A stretch of 49,712 bases of DNA from Parvibaculum sp036499025 (lineage in GTDB: Bacteria > Pseudomonadota > Alphaproteobacteria > Parvibaculales > Parvibaculaceae), in assembly GCA_036499025.1 (NCBI GenBank), contig DASYEM010000138.1:1-49712 (forward strand), written 5' to 3'. Both the position numbers and the translations under genes were made by a program. The notes below the pieces were generated by a model. That model saw nothing but the letters and a program-made list of their open reading frames with translations. It was not told the DNA's origin and did no database searches. This document shows, one piece after another, positions 32,772 to 41,635 of the stretch. Numbering within the stretch: the first letter of the stretch is position 1; each line of letters opens with the position of its first letter.

Positions 32772-33830
32772 TCAACTCGCCTTGGCTTTCGGCGCGGCGT
32801 CCTGCTCTTCGCTGACGACGCGGTTGCGGCCGCTGCGTTTTGCCGTGTAGAGGCAGGCGTCCGCGCGTTCGATAAGCGCCGACGGGCTTTCGCCGGGGCG
32901 GAGCGTGGCGACGCCGAGAGACATGGTCACGCGGCCCAGCGTCTCGCCGGTGGAACGTTTGACCAACTCGCGGGCTTGCACGGCTTCGCGCATCGTATTG
33001 GCGAAGCGCTCCGCGCCTTCCGTGGTGATGCCCGGCATGATGACGGCGAATTCTTCGCCACCGTAGCGCGCAACGGTGTCTTCCTCGCGCACGCCCGTCT
33101 TCAGGCAGCTTGCGACGAGACGCAGCACCTGGTCGCCGGTGCGATGGCCCCACGTATCGTTGAATGCCTTGAAATGATCGATGTCGCCCATGATGAGACA
33201 CATCGAAGTGTGCTCGACGCTTGCGCGCGCAACTTCCTGCGCCAGCGTTTCGTCAAACGATTTGCGATTGGCGACACCCGTCAGCCCATCGGTGCGCGCT
33301 TCGTTGCGCGCCTTGGTCAGATTGGTCTGCAGCGTGTTGAGTTCGCCCTTGGTCTCGTTGAGGCGTTCTTCGAGCTCCTTGCTGCGGCTTTCCATCTGCA
33401 CCGTCGCGCTCATGATCGCGCCGACGACCCGGCGAATATCGGCTGGCGTCGATGTGTTGGAAAGGCCGTCGCTGGCCTCGCGAACTGCCGATCCGAGAGC
33501 GGAGCTGTCGCCGACAGTTTGCTGAACGAGTTTCAGAATCTTATCGACTTCGCTGTTCAACTTGTCGCCGGCATCCAGCGTCGTGTCGGTAAGCGAGGCA
33601 TGGGCGATGAAACGCTGATGCAGATCGGTCGAGAGCGTCTCGTCGATCTTCTTGCCTTCCTTCAACTGCCGGTCGATCTCGTCGTTGAGCGTGCTGTCCT
33701 GACCGGAAGCGTAGCGGAACCAGACTTCATAATTTGTGGGCAGCGGCACCACCTGATGGCGCGCCATCAGGCCGAGCGCTTTCATGCTCCATTCGGTGGC
33801 AACCGCGATGTCGTCTGTGTAGGTATTCAA
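32772..33830 (-). CDS. Diguanylate cyclase (GGDEF domain)
   Basis: Makes the second messenger c-di-GMP from two GTP. The 352-residue protein has a helical N-terminal sensor-like half (about 1-160) with a coiled-coil stretch (SRSKELEERLNETKGELNTLQTNL cut into two heptad runs) and a GGDEF domain (about 170-330). The active-site signature is GGEEF at 257-261. An intact inhibitory I-site, Arg248-x2-Asp251, lies five residues before it, so product feedback is expected. No transmembrane segment or known sensor domain is visible, so the input is unknown. No EAL domain is present. Confidence 0.93.
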   Translation of the reverse strand: MNTYTDDIAVATEWSMKALGLMARHQVVPLPTNYEVWFRYASGQDSTLNDEIDRQLKEGKKIDETLSTDLHQRFIAHASLTDTTLDAGDKLNSEVDKILKLVQQTVGDSSALGSAVREASDGLSNTSTPADIRRVVGAIMSATVQMESRSKELEERLNETKGELNTLQTNLTKARNEARTDGLTGVANRKSFDETLAQEVARASVEHTSMCLIMGDIDHFKAFNDTWGHRTGDQVLRLVASCLKTGVREEDTVARYGGEEFAVIMPGITTEGAERFANTMREAVQARELVKRSTGETLGRVTMSLGVATLRPGESPSALIERADACLYTAKRSGRNRVVSEEQDAAPKAKAS

Positions 33831-34093
33831 GCAGGTGCCCTCGTTTTTCCTTCCCCTGTCCCGCGGGGAAGCCGTGTTGTCGTCTGATCGGACGTTAGTT
33901 GATCTTCGTTACGCAGCCGTAAACCGCCGCATAAACCCGCCATTTTTAAGCGAATTGACGCGACGTAAGCGGAAAGCCGGAAATCAGGGGTTTAGCGGTT
34001 AACAGGCCCTGCCGGTCGGCTCGATTGTCATGTATATTTTCCCAAAATAGCCGCCGGTGCCCCCACCGGTCGGGGCGAACGGGAGAGACAAAC

Positions 34094-35557
34094 ATGAGCC
34101 TTGCCGAATCCAACAACCGCGAAGCGGACACCAGCGCGATCTCCGCGTCGATCCGCAACATTCTGGACCGCCAGAAAGCGGCGCACATCAAAGACGGTCC
34201 GCCGAGCGTGGAACGCCGCATCGACTGGCTCGACCGCGCCATTGCCCTGGTCGTCGATAACCAGAAGGAAATCGCCGAGGCGCTGGCTTCCGATTTCGGT
34301 CATCGCAGCCACGAGCAGACGCTTCTCACCGACGTCATGGGTTCCATCGGACCGCTGAAGCACGCCAAGAAGCACTTGCGCCAGTGGATGAAGCCTGAAA
34401 AACGCAAAGTCATGTTCCCGCTGAACCTGCTCGGTGCGAAAGCCCGCGTCGAGTTCCAGCCGCTCGGCACCATCGGCATCATCAGCCCGTGGAATTTCCC
34501 GATCAACCTGACCTGGACGCCGCTTGCCGGCGCCTTCGCGGCGGGCAATCGCGTGATGATCAAACCGTCCGAGTTCACGCCCGCCACCTCCGAGTTGATG
34601 GCCCGCATGATCCGCAGCGCCTATGACGAAACGGAAGCCGCCGTCATCACGGGCGGCCCCGCTGTCGGCGAAGCCTTCTCGAAGCAGCCTTTCGACCATC
34701 TTCTCTTCACCGGCGCGACCTCGATCGCCTATCACGTCATGCGTGCGGCAGCCGAGAACCTCGTGCCGCTGACGCTCGAACTTGGCGGCAAGTCGCCGGT
34801 CATCGTTTCGAAATCGGCGAAGATGGACGATGCGGCTGCCAAGATCATGACCGGCAAGACGCTGAACGCCGGCCAGATCTGCCTCGCGCCCGATTATGTC
34901 TTCGTGCCGGAAGGCCGCGTCGACGAGTTCGTCTCCGAGGCGACCAAGTCGGTGAAGAAGATGTTCCCGACCTTGAAGGACAATCCCGACTACACGTCGA
35001 TCATCAACCAGCGCCACTACGACCGCATCAACGGCCTTGTCGACGATGCCAAGGCGAAGGGCGCAAAGATTGTCGAGATCAATCCGGCGAATGAAGACTT
35101 CTCCCAGCAGCAGGCGCACAAGATCGCGCCGACCCTCGTCATCAACCCGACCGACGAGATGAAAGTGATGCAGGACGAAATCTTCGGCCCTGTCCTGCCG
35201 ATCAAGACCTACAAGGACGTTTCGGAAGTGCTGGGCTACGTCAATGCCCATGCTCGCCCGCTCGGCCTTTACTACTTTGGCGACGATGCAGCCGAGGAGC
35301 GCAAGGTTCTGGACCGCACGACGTCCGGCGGCGTGACCGTCAATGACGTCATCATGCACGTCTCGATGGAAGACCTGCCTTTCGGCGGCGTCGGCCCGAG
35401 CGGCATGGGCGCCTATCACGGCCATGACGGCTTCAAGACCTTCAGCCATGCCAAGGCGATCTACGTCCAGGCGAAAGCAAAGATGGTCGCCGAAATGTTC
35501 CGCGCGCCGTACGGTCCAAAAACCCGCAAGACGCTGGCGAGCCAGATCAAGAAATAG
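34094..35557 (+). CDS. Coniferyl-aldehyde dehydrogenase-like aldehyde dehydrogenase
   Basis: A 487-residue NAD(P)-dependent aldehyde dehydrogenase. Features: IGIISPWNFPINLTWTPLAGAFAAGNRVMIKPSE for cofactor binding, FTGATSIAYHVM, the general-base Glu in LTLELGGKSP and the catalytic Cys263 in NAGQICLAPDYV. The pattern, including the QPLGTIG start and MEDLPFGGVGPSGMGAYHG end, fits the CALDH subgroup that oxidises coniferyl and other long or aromatic aldehydes. Its real range is not known. ATG at 34094 has a GGGAGAG ribosome site six bases upstream. A strong terminator follows, so it is monocistronic. Confidence 0.9.
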   Translation: MSLAESNNREADTSAISASIRNILDRQKAAHIKDGPPSVERRIDWLDRAIALVVDNQKEIAEALASDFGHRSHEQTLLTDVMGSIGPLKHAKKHLRQWMKPEKRKVMFPLNLLGAKARVEFQPLGTIGIISPWNFPINLTWTPLAGAFAAGNRVMIKPSEFTPATSELMARMIRSAYDETEAAVITGGPAVGEAFSKQPFDHLLFTGATSIAYHVMRAAAENLVPLTLELGGKSPVIVSKSAKMDDAAAKIMTGKTLNAGQICLAPDYVFVPEGRVDEFVSEATKSVKKMFPTLKDNPDYTSIINQRHYDRINGLVDDAKAKGAKIVEINPANEDFSQQQAHKIAPTLVINPTDEMKVMQDEIFGPVLPIKTYKDVSEVLGYVNAHARPLGLYYFGDDAAEERKVLDRTTSGGVTVNDVIMHVSMEDLPFGGVGPSGMGAYHGHDGFKTFSHAKAIYVQAKAKMVAEMFRAPYGPKTRKTLASQIKK

Positions 35558-35578
35558 GACCGCGCCGGTCCGACAGGG

Positions 35579-35607
35579 AAGGGCGGTTCGAGAGGGCCGC
35601 CCTTTTT
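35579..35607 (+). terminator. Intrinsic terminator of the aldehyde dehydrogenase gene
   Basis: AGGGCGG (35580-35586) pairs with CCGCCCT (35597-35603) and is followed directly by a T run. It begins 22 bases past the dehydrogenase stop. Confidence 0.82.
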
Positions 35608-35695
35608 CTTTCTCCCGAACTCATAAGCGCCTTGCGCCTTATCCAGGACTGACCCATTTTCAAATTCTGGTCATTCCCTTCCCGGAGACTTCCTC

Positions 35696-37009
35696 ATGCG
35701 TTCCATCGTTTTGCCGCTGATTGCGGGCCTATCGATATTTTCCCTCGCCGCCTGCGGCGACAAGGCGACGCAAACGGTGGAGCAGGGGATGGGCGCAAAT
35801 CCGAAACTCCCCGCGCCCAACGCGACGCTTTTGCCGACCATGAATATCGCCACCGCCAAGGGTTGGGCTGGAGACACGAAGCCCATCGTGGCGCAGGGCC
35901 TCGCGGTCGCTGCTTTCGCCAAGGGGCTCGATCACCCTCGCTGGCTGTATGTGCTGCCGAACGGCGACGTGCTGGTCGCCGAAACGAACACGCCGCCCCA
36001 GCCGGGTGAAGGCGGTCTGAAGAACTGGATCGGCGGCATCATCATGGGCCGCGCCGGGGCCGGCGTTCCGACCGCCAACCGCATCACGCTTCTGCGCGAT
36101 GCGGATGGCGACGGTGTCGCTGAAACGCGATCCGTCTTTCTCGAACATCTGAATTCGCCCTTCGGCATGGCGCTCGTCGGCAACGACTTCTATGTCGCCA
36201 ACACCGACGCCGTGCTCCGCTTCCCCTACAAAGATGGCGAAACGAAAATCACCGAACCCGGCGTCAAGATCGCCGATCTTCCCGGCGGCCCGATCAATCA
36301 TCACTGGACCAAGAACATCATCGCCAGCGCCGACGGCAAGCGCCTCTATGCGACGGTCGGATCGAACAGCAATGTCGGCGAAAATGGCCTCGAAGCCGAA
36401 AAGGGCCGCGCCGCCATTCACGAAATCGATCTCGCCACCGGCCAGCAGCGTATCTTCGCTTCCGGCTTGCGCAATCCGAACGGCCTTGCCTGGCAGCCGC
36501 AAAGCGGCGCGCTCTGGGCGGCGGTCAATGAGCGCGATGAAATCGGCAGCGATCTCGTGCCGGACTACATGACTTCTGTGAAGGACGGCGCTTTCTACGG
36601 CTGGCCCTTCAGCTATTACGGTCAGCATGTCGATGTGCGTGTGAAGCCGCAAAATCCAGATCTCGTCGCCAAAGCCATTGCGCCGGACTATGCGCTCGGG
36701 CCGCACACGGCATCGCTCGGCCTGACTTTCTATGATGCGAAGCTGCTGCCGCCTAAATATGAAGGCGGCGCCTTCATTGGCCAGCACGGCTCATGGAATC
36801 GCAATCCGCGCAGCGGCTACAAAGTCATCTTCGTGCCCTTCGCCGGCGGCATGCCGGCCGGTCCGGCGGAAAATGTCCTCACCGGCTTTCTCGATGACAA
36901 GGGCGAAGCGCAAGGCCGCCCCGTCGGCGTCACCACCGACAAGGCGGGCGCGCTGCTCGTCGCCGACGATGTGGGCAACACCATCTGGCGCGTGACGCCT
37001 GCGAAGTAA
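35696..37009 (+). CDS. PQQ-dependent sugar dehydrogenase-like lipoprotein
   Basis: A 437-residue protein with a lipobox (LAAC, Cys20), so probably anchored in the outer or inner membrane facing the periplasm. The body is a six-bladed propeller of the soluble glucose/sorbosone dehydrogenase type: LDHPRWLYVLPNGDVLVAETN, NSPFGMALVGNDFYVAN, SGLRNPNGLAWQPQSGALWAAVNERDEIG, SYYGQHVDV and FIGQHGSWNRNPRSGYKVIF, with HGSWNR near the PQQ/Ca site. Relatives oxidise aldose sugars or sorbosone with PQQ. No pqq biosynthesis genes are in the window. A CCGGAGA ribosome site precedes the ATG. Confidence 0.87.
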   Translation: MRSIVLPLIAGLSIFSLAACGDKATQTVEQGMGANPKLPAPNATLLPTMNIATAKGWAGDTKPIVAQGLAVAAFAKGLDHPRWLYVLPNGDVLVAETNTPPQPGEGGLKNWIGGIIMGRAGAGVPTANRITLLRDADGDGVAETRSVFLEHLNSPFGMALVGNDFYVANTDAVLRFPYKDGETKITEPGVKIADLPGGPINHHWTKNIIASADGKRLYATVGSNSNVGENGLEAEKGRAAIHEIDLATGQQRIFASGLRNPNGLAWQPQSGALWAAVNERDEIGSDLVPDYMTSVKDGAFYGWPFSYYGQHVDVRVKPQNPDLVAKAIAPDYALGPHTASLGLTFYDAKLLPPKYEGGAFIGQHGSWNRNPRSGYKVIFVPFAGGMPAGPAENVLTGFLDDKGEAQGRPVGVTTDKAGALLVADDVGNTIWRVTPAK

Positions 37010-37028
37010 GCCGGTCCACCGGACAAAT

Positions 37029-37059
37029 AAAAAGGCGGCCTCGCAAGGCCGCCTTTTTT
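37029..37059. terminator. Bidirectional terminator between the PQQ dehydrogenase and helicase
   Basis: GGCGGCCT (37034-37041) pairs with AGGCCGCC (37046-37053) around a CGCA loop. A T run follows on the plus strand and A residues precede it, so it works for both convergent genes. Confidence 0.9.
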
Positions 37060-37078
37060 CTTGGGAAACCCGAAAGGT

Positions 37079-38677
37079 TCATGCCTCTTCGGTCTCGACC
37101 TCTTCAATCTCGATATCTTCGTCTTCCGCTTCGTTCGGATTGCGCTTCGGCAACTTCACGGCCCGGAGCATGAAGGCGGGCACGTGATCGCCCAGCCCGA
37201 CAACGCGCGGGCCGTCATCATCGTCGCGCCCACGGCCACGAGAACGATCATGACGTTCATTGCGCTCGCGGCGCGGCTGTTCCTGACGGCGCGGCTCCTG
37301 CGCTGCGCGCGCGGCAGGGTGTTCAATCACTTCGGCAACAAGCTCGGCCACCGGATCGGCGATGATCGGCTGCGGCGCATCTTCCAGCGCCACGGCATCG
37401 GCTTTCGCTTCTGTGGATTTGGAGCGGCCGCGTCCGCCACGCTGGCGGCGTTCGCGCGGCTTGCGCTCTTCGGTCGGCGCGGCGTCGGCCTGCGCTTCGT
37501 CGGTCACGGGAGCTGCGGCATCTTCAGCCGGAGCCGCTGTCTCTTCGGCAACGGTCTCGTTCGCGCTCACGCCACGCACCGGGATCGATGTGCCGATCAG
37601 CTTTTCGATGCCGGCGAGATATTTGCCGTCTTCGCGCGTCAACAGCGTGAAGGCTGCGCCCGAACGCCCGGCGCGGCCCGTGCGGCCGATGCGGTGAACA
37701 TAGTCTTCGGCATGTGTCGGTACGTCGAAGTTGAAGACGTGGCTCACATCCGGGATGTCGAGGCCGCGCGCCGCCACGTCGCTGGCGACAAGCAGGCGGA
37801 CGGTGCCGTTGCGGAAGCCTTCCAGCGTCTTGGTGCGCGTCGACTGGTCGAGATCGCCATGCAGCGAGCCGACGGGCAGACCGTGTTTCTCGAGCGCCTT
37901 GTGAACCGCGCCGATATCGCGCTTGCGATTGCAGAAGATGATTGCGTTCTTGACGTCTTCGCCTCCGATGAGCTGCAGCAGCGTATCGCGCTTGCCTTCG
38001 CGCGTGGTTTTCACCACGGCCTGCGTGACCATCGAACTGGCGGAAGCGGGGCGCGAAACCTCGACGCGCTCCGGGTTCGTCAGGAAGGTTTCGGTCAGGC
38101 GCTGGATTTCCGGCGGCATCGTGGCCGAGAAAAACAGCGTCTGGCGCGTGAAGGGGATCTTCTTGCAGATTTCTTCGATGTCGGGAATGAAGCCCATGTC
38201 GAGCATGCGGTCGGCTTCGTCGATCACGAGGATCTGTACACCCGTCAGCAACACCTTGCCGCGCGAGCAATGGTCGAGCAAACGGCCCGGCGTTGCGATC
38301 AGGACATCAACGCCGCGATCGAGCTTCTTTTCCTGATCGCCAAAGGACACGCCGCCGATGAGCAGAGCCATCGAGAGCTTGTTGTACTTGCCGTAGGTTT
38401 CGAAGTTTTCGGCAACCTGCGCCGCCAATTCGCGCGTCGGTTCCAGAATGAGCGAGCGCGGCATCCGCGCTTTGGCGCGTCCGCGGGCCAGCAGGTCGAT
38501 CATGGGCAGCGTGAAGGACGCCGTCTTGCCGGTGCCGGTCTGGGCGATGCCGAGCACATCGCGCTTCTTCAGCACGTGCGGAATGGCCTGCGCCTGGATG
38601 GGTGTGGGTTCGGTATAGCCGGTTTCGGCAACCGCTTTAAGCACCTCGGCTCCGAGGCCGAGTTCGTCAAATGTCAT
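37079..38677 (-). CDS. DEAD-box ATP-dependent RNA helicase (RhlE group)
   Basis: A 532-residue RNA helicase. The conserved blocks are all seen: GFTEPTPIQ-type Q motif (YTEPTPIQAQAIP), AQTGTGKTASF (Walker A), PTRELAAQ, TPGRLLDH, DEAD (VIDEADRMLDMGF), SAT and HRIGRTGRAGRSG. The core ends near residue 370. The last 160 residues are low-complexity, rich in Ala, Glu, Arg and Asp with KPRERRQRGGRGRSK, a typical RNA-binding or degradosome-binding tail. RhlE-type helicases unwind structured RNA during decay, ribosome assembly and growth in the cold. A roughly 120-base leader precedes it. Confidence 0.93.
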   Translation of the reverse strand: MTFDELGLGAEVLKAVAETGYTEPTPIQAQAIPHVLKKRDVLGIAQTGTGKTASFTLPMIDLLARGRAKARMPRSLILEPTRELAAQVAENFETYGKYNKLSMALLIGGVSFGDQEKKLDRGVDVLIATPGRLLDHCSRGKVLLTGVQILVIDEADRMLDMGFIPDIEEICKKIPFTRQTLFFSATMPPEIQRLTETFLTNPERVEVSRPASASSMVTQAVVKTTREGKRDTLLQLIGGEDVKNAIIFCNRKRDIGAVHKALEKHGLPVGSLHGDLDQSTRTKTLEGFRNGTVRLLVASDVAARGLDIPDVSHVFNFDVPTHAEDYVHRIGRTGRAGRSGAAFTLLTREDGKYLAGIEKLIGTSIPVRGVSANETVAEETAAPAEDAAAPVTDEAQADAAPTEERKPRERRQRGGRGRSKSTEAKADAVALEDAPQPIIADPVAELVAEVIEHPAARAAQEPRRQEQPRRERNERHDRSRGRGRDDDDGPRVVGLGDHVPAFMLRAVKLPKRNPNEAEDEDIEIEEVETEEA

Positions 38678-38803
38678 CTATAAAGGCCCTATGCACCATG
38701 TACGTGCTGCCCTGGTGGCCCACATCTCGGGGCCCGTGGACGGAATGTTTGGGGCAGCAATTCGCGCGTTGTTCTGCGGCCGCGCGTATCCGCAAGTGGG
38801 CGA

Positions 38804-38831
38804 AACATAGGGTCTGCAGGCACTTTGTCAA
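38804..38831 (-). promoter_or_regulatory. Possible sigma-70-type promoter of the helicase gene
   Basis: On the minus strand TTGACA (complement of 38826-38831) is followed after 16 bases by TATGTT (complement of 38804-38809). This would give a transcript with a GC-rich leader of about 120 bases before the helicase ATG. The 258-base region it lies in holds no other gene. Confidence 0.5.
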
Positions 38832-38936
38832 CGCGAGCGGGCCCCAACGGGCTCTATGCCGCAGCCCAAAACGTGCCGTTATGTGCCGAATTCCGCCAAT
38901 TGTTGCGCAAACGACCCGATTTGTCGCGCCCGATCC

Positions 38937-40958
38937 CTAAATATCCAGATCGACCGCGAAGGCTGCGCGCTCCTGGATGAACTGAAATCTCAACTCCGGC
39001 TTGTTGCCCATCAAGCGTTCCACGGAACTCTTGGTGGCCTTCACATCCTCATCGGGGATCATCACGCGCAACAGCGTGCGCTTGGCGCGCGTCATCGTCG
39101 TTTCCTTGAGTTGCGCCGGAAGCATCTCGCCCAAGCCTTTGAATCTGCTGATTTCGACCTTCGCGCTTCCCTTGAACTCTTTCTTTAAGAGCTCATCCTT
39201 ATGCGCGTCATTGCGGGCATAGGTTGTCTTGCCGCCCTGCGTCAGCTTGTAGAGCGGCGGCACGGCAAGATAGAGATGCCCGCGCGCGATCAGCTCCGGC
39301 ATCTCCTGATAGAAGAAGGTGATGAGCAGCGATGCGATATGCGCCCCGTCCACGTCGGCGTCGGTCATGATGATGACCTTCTCGTAGCGCAGCTCCTCGT
39401 CGCGATAGCGCGAGCCGGTCTGCACGCCGAGCGCCTGAATGAGGTCGCTGAGCTGCTGATTGGCCTGCATCTTCGCGCCGGTTGCCGACGCCACGTTCAG
39501 AATTTTGCCGCGCAGGGGCAGAATCGCCTGGCTCGCGCGGTCGCGCGCCTGCTTGGCGGAGCCGCCGGCGCTGTCGCCTTCGACGATGAAAATTTCAGAG
39601 CCCTCGGCTCCCGCCTGCGCGCAATCTGCAAGCTTGCCGGGCAGGCGCAGCTTTCGCGTCGCGGTCTTGCGCGCCACGTCCTTATCCTGCCGCCGTTTCA
39701 GCCGCTCCTCCGAGCGATCGATCACCCAGTCGAGCAGCTTCGTCGCCTGACCGGGCGCAGCCGTCAGCCAATGGTCGAAATGGTCGCCGATGGCTTTTTC
39801 GACAAGCTTTTGCGCTTCGGGACTTGCGAGCTTTTCCTTCGTCTGTCCCTGAAATTCCGGCTCGCGAATGAACACCGAAAGCATCGCGCCCGCCGTGCTC
39901 AGCACGTCTTCGGCCTGTATCTGCGAAGCCTTCTTGTTGCCAGTCATGTCGGCATAGTTCTTCAGGCCCTTGGTCAGCGCCGCGCGCAAACCGGCCTCAT
40001 GCGTACCGCCCTCGATCGTCGGGACAGTATTGCAATAGGAATGGATGAAACCGTCATCGCTCGACCAGGCAATCGCCCATTCGACCGAACCGTGACTTCC
40101 CGCCTTCGATACCTTGCCCGCGAAAGGCTCATGCGTGACGGTGGGTGTCGAGCCGATCTCGGCGCGCAGAAAATCGACCAGCCCGCCGGGAAAATGCAGC
40201 ACGTCTTCGGCCGGTGTCTCGTCATGGATCAGCGACGGCGCGCAATGCCAGCGGATTTCAACGCCCCCGAACAGATAGGCTTTTGAGCGCGCCATGCGGT
40301 GCAGCCGGGAAGGGCGGAACGTCGCCCCCTTCCCGAAAATCTCGGCATCGGGATGGAAGGTGATCTTGGTCCCGCGCCGGTTCTGCACGCGGCCCTGTTT
40401 GGTGAGCTTGCTCGTCGGCGCACCGCGCGAATAGCTCTGCGTATAGAGCTCCTGATCGCGCGCAACCTCGATCTCGAATACATCCGATAACGCATTGACA
40501 ACCGAGATGCCGACGCCGTGCAAACCGCCCGACGTCTCATAGACCTTGCTGTCGAACTTGCCACCCGAATGTAGCGTCGTGAGAATGACTTCCAGCGCCG
40601 ACTTCGGCTTGTACTTCGGATGCACATCGACCGGAATGCCGCGGCCGTTGTCGATAACGGTCAGACTTCCGTCCTCATGCAGCGTCACGTCGATCCAGTT
40701 GGCGTGGCCCGCGACAGCCTCGTCCATCGAGTTGTCGAGCACCTCGGCGAAAAGGTGATGCAGCGCCTTCTCGTCCGTCCCGCCGATATACATGCCGGGC
40801 CTCCGCCGTACCGGCTCAAGCCCTTCCAGCACCTCGATGTGCTTGGCTGAATATCCCTCATCCTTGTCGGCCTTCACAGGCGCGGCTTTGGCGGCAGGCT
40901 TCTGCGCTTTGGGCGTGGAAAAGAGATCGTCGCTATCGGTCGGCTTGCGGGCGGCCAT
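38937..40958 (-). CDS. parE: DNA topoisomerase IV subunit B
   Basis: The ATPase half of topoisomerase IV, which unlinks daughter chromosomes. From ATG 40958 it has 673 residues: a short Ala/Pro-rich start, the GHKL ATPase (AEVLDNSMDEAVAG, DNGRGIPVDVHPKYK, GGLHGVGISVVNALS), the transducer, and the TOPRIM domain (EIFIVEGDSAGGSAKQARDR, IMTDADVDGAHIASLL) followed by the C-terminal helices with FKGLGEMLPAQLKETTM. The SEVEN-residue features and GEMLPAQL distinguish it from GyrB, which carries an insertion. Earlier in-frame ATG at 41030 lacks family similarity. parC is not in the window. Confidence 0.93.
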   Translation of the reverse strand: MAARKPTDSDDLFSTPKAQKPAAKAAPVKADKDEGYSAKHIEVLEGLEPVRRRPGMYIGGTDEKALHHLFAEVLDNSMDEAVAGHANWIDVTLHEDGSLTVIDNGRGIPVDVHPKYKPKSALEVILTTLHSGGKFDSKVYETSGGLHGVGISVVNALSDVFEIEVARDQELYTQSYSRGAPTSKLTKQGRVQNRRGTKITFHPDAEIFGKGATFRPSRLHRMARSKAYLFGGVEIRWHCAPSLIHDETPAEDVLHFPGGLVDFLRAEIGSTPTVTHEPFAGKVSKAGSHGSVEWAIAWSSDDGFIHSYCNTVPTIEGGTHEAGLRAALTKGLKNYADMTGNKKASQIQAEDVLSTAGAMLSVFIREPEFQGQTKEKLASPEAQKLVEKAIGDHFDHWLTAAPGQATKLLDWVIDRSEERLKRRQDKDVARKTATRKLRLPGKLADCAQAGAEGSEIFIVEGDSAGGSAKQARDRASQAILPLRGKILNVASATGAKMQANQQLSDLIQALGVQTGSRYRDEELRYEKVIIMTDADVDGAHIASLLITFFYQEMPELIARGHLYLAVPPLYKLTQGGKTTYARNDAHKDELLKKEFKGSAKVEISRFKGLGEMLPAQLKETTMTRAKRTLLRVMIPDEDVKATKSSVERLMGNKPELRFQFIQERAAFAVDLDI

Positions 40959-41038
40959 GAAAACTCTGGAACTCGGTGAGGGGGGAACGAATCGAGGCCG
41001 ATTGTAGAGCGGGGGAGGGATGAGGGGCAAACACCGGT

Positions 41039-41635
41039 CTAGGCGGGTCTCGCCTTCTCTATCTCATAATCAATCGGCTTGAAGGCATAATTGTTCGACT
41101 GTTCCGCTGAACAGGCGGTCAGCCCGATAATCAGGTCCATCTTCGCTTCAATAGTCAGATGATCGCCCGCCCGGCTCAGCGGCGGCTCGACGGCAAGCGC
41201 GCCCGTCGCCGCGTCGATGGGCACATTCATGAAGACATTGAAAGCCGTCGGAATCCGGTCCGGCCCGATCCCATAAGGCGCCAGCGCCTCGACGAGATTT
41301 CCGAAACAACCGCGATGCGGATGCTCATGCCCATAAATGATGCGAAACGTATCGGCGGAGCAGGGCGTCAGCAGAAAATCATGCCGTCCGACCGTGTCCT
41401 CGACGATCTCGAACATGATCCGGCTGCGATTGGAATAAACCGGGTCCCCTTTGGTCAGATAAATCTTGCTGAGATAATCGAGCGTCCGTCCATTCGACAA
41501 AAACTCGTTTACGTCATCCGCATTGAAAGCGACAAGGTCCGACACCTGCTCGCCTTGCGGATCGATCACTTTGAGACGCGCTCCCGCGGGTAACAAAAAC
41601 GCCACGCCCGATCTCGGCGCAATCCGCTCAGTCAT
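41039..41635 (-). CDS. DUF1989 (urea-carboxylase-associated family) protein
   Basis: A 198-residue protein starting at the ATG at 41635 (MTERIAPRSG). DUF1989 patterns are clear: GDPVYSNRSRIMFEIVEDTVGRHDFLLTPCSADTF, YGHEHPHRGCFGNLVEAL, PTAFNVFMNVPID and GDHLTIEAKMDLIIGLTACSAE. Conserved Cys/His residues probably bind a metal. In other bacteria, pairs of DUF1989 proteins form a carboxyguanidine deiminase or accompany urea carboxylase. Here it overlaps the YqcI/YcgG gene by eight bases and is certainly co-translated with it. A role in handling a guanidine or urea derivative is inferred. Confidence 0.9.
   Translation of the reverse strand: MTERIAPRSGVAFLLPAGARLKVIDPQGEQVSDLVAFNADDVNEFLSNGRTLDYLSKIYLTKGDPVYSNRSRIMFEIVEDTVGRHDFLLTPCSADTFRIIYGHEHPHRGCFGNLVEALAPYGIGPDRIPTAFNVFMNVPIDAATGALAVEPPLSRAGDHLTIEAKMDLIIGLTACSAEQSNNYAFKPIDYEIEKARPA

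Noticed and set aside
37061..38683. Long plus-strand frame opposite the helicase
   Set aside because: Shadow of the helicase; no recognisable motifs and it spans a strong bidirectional terminator.
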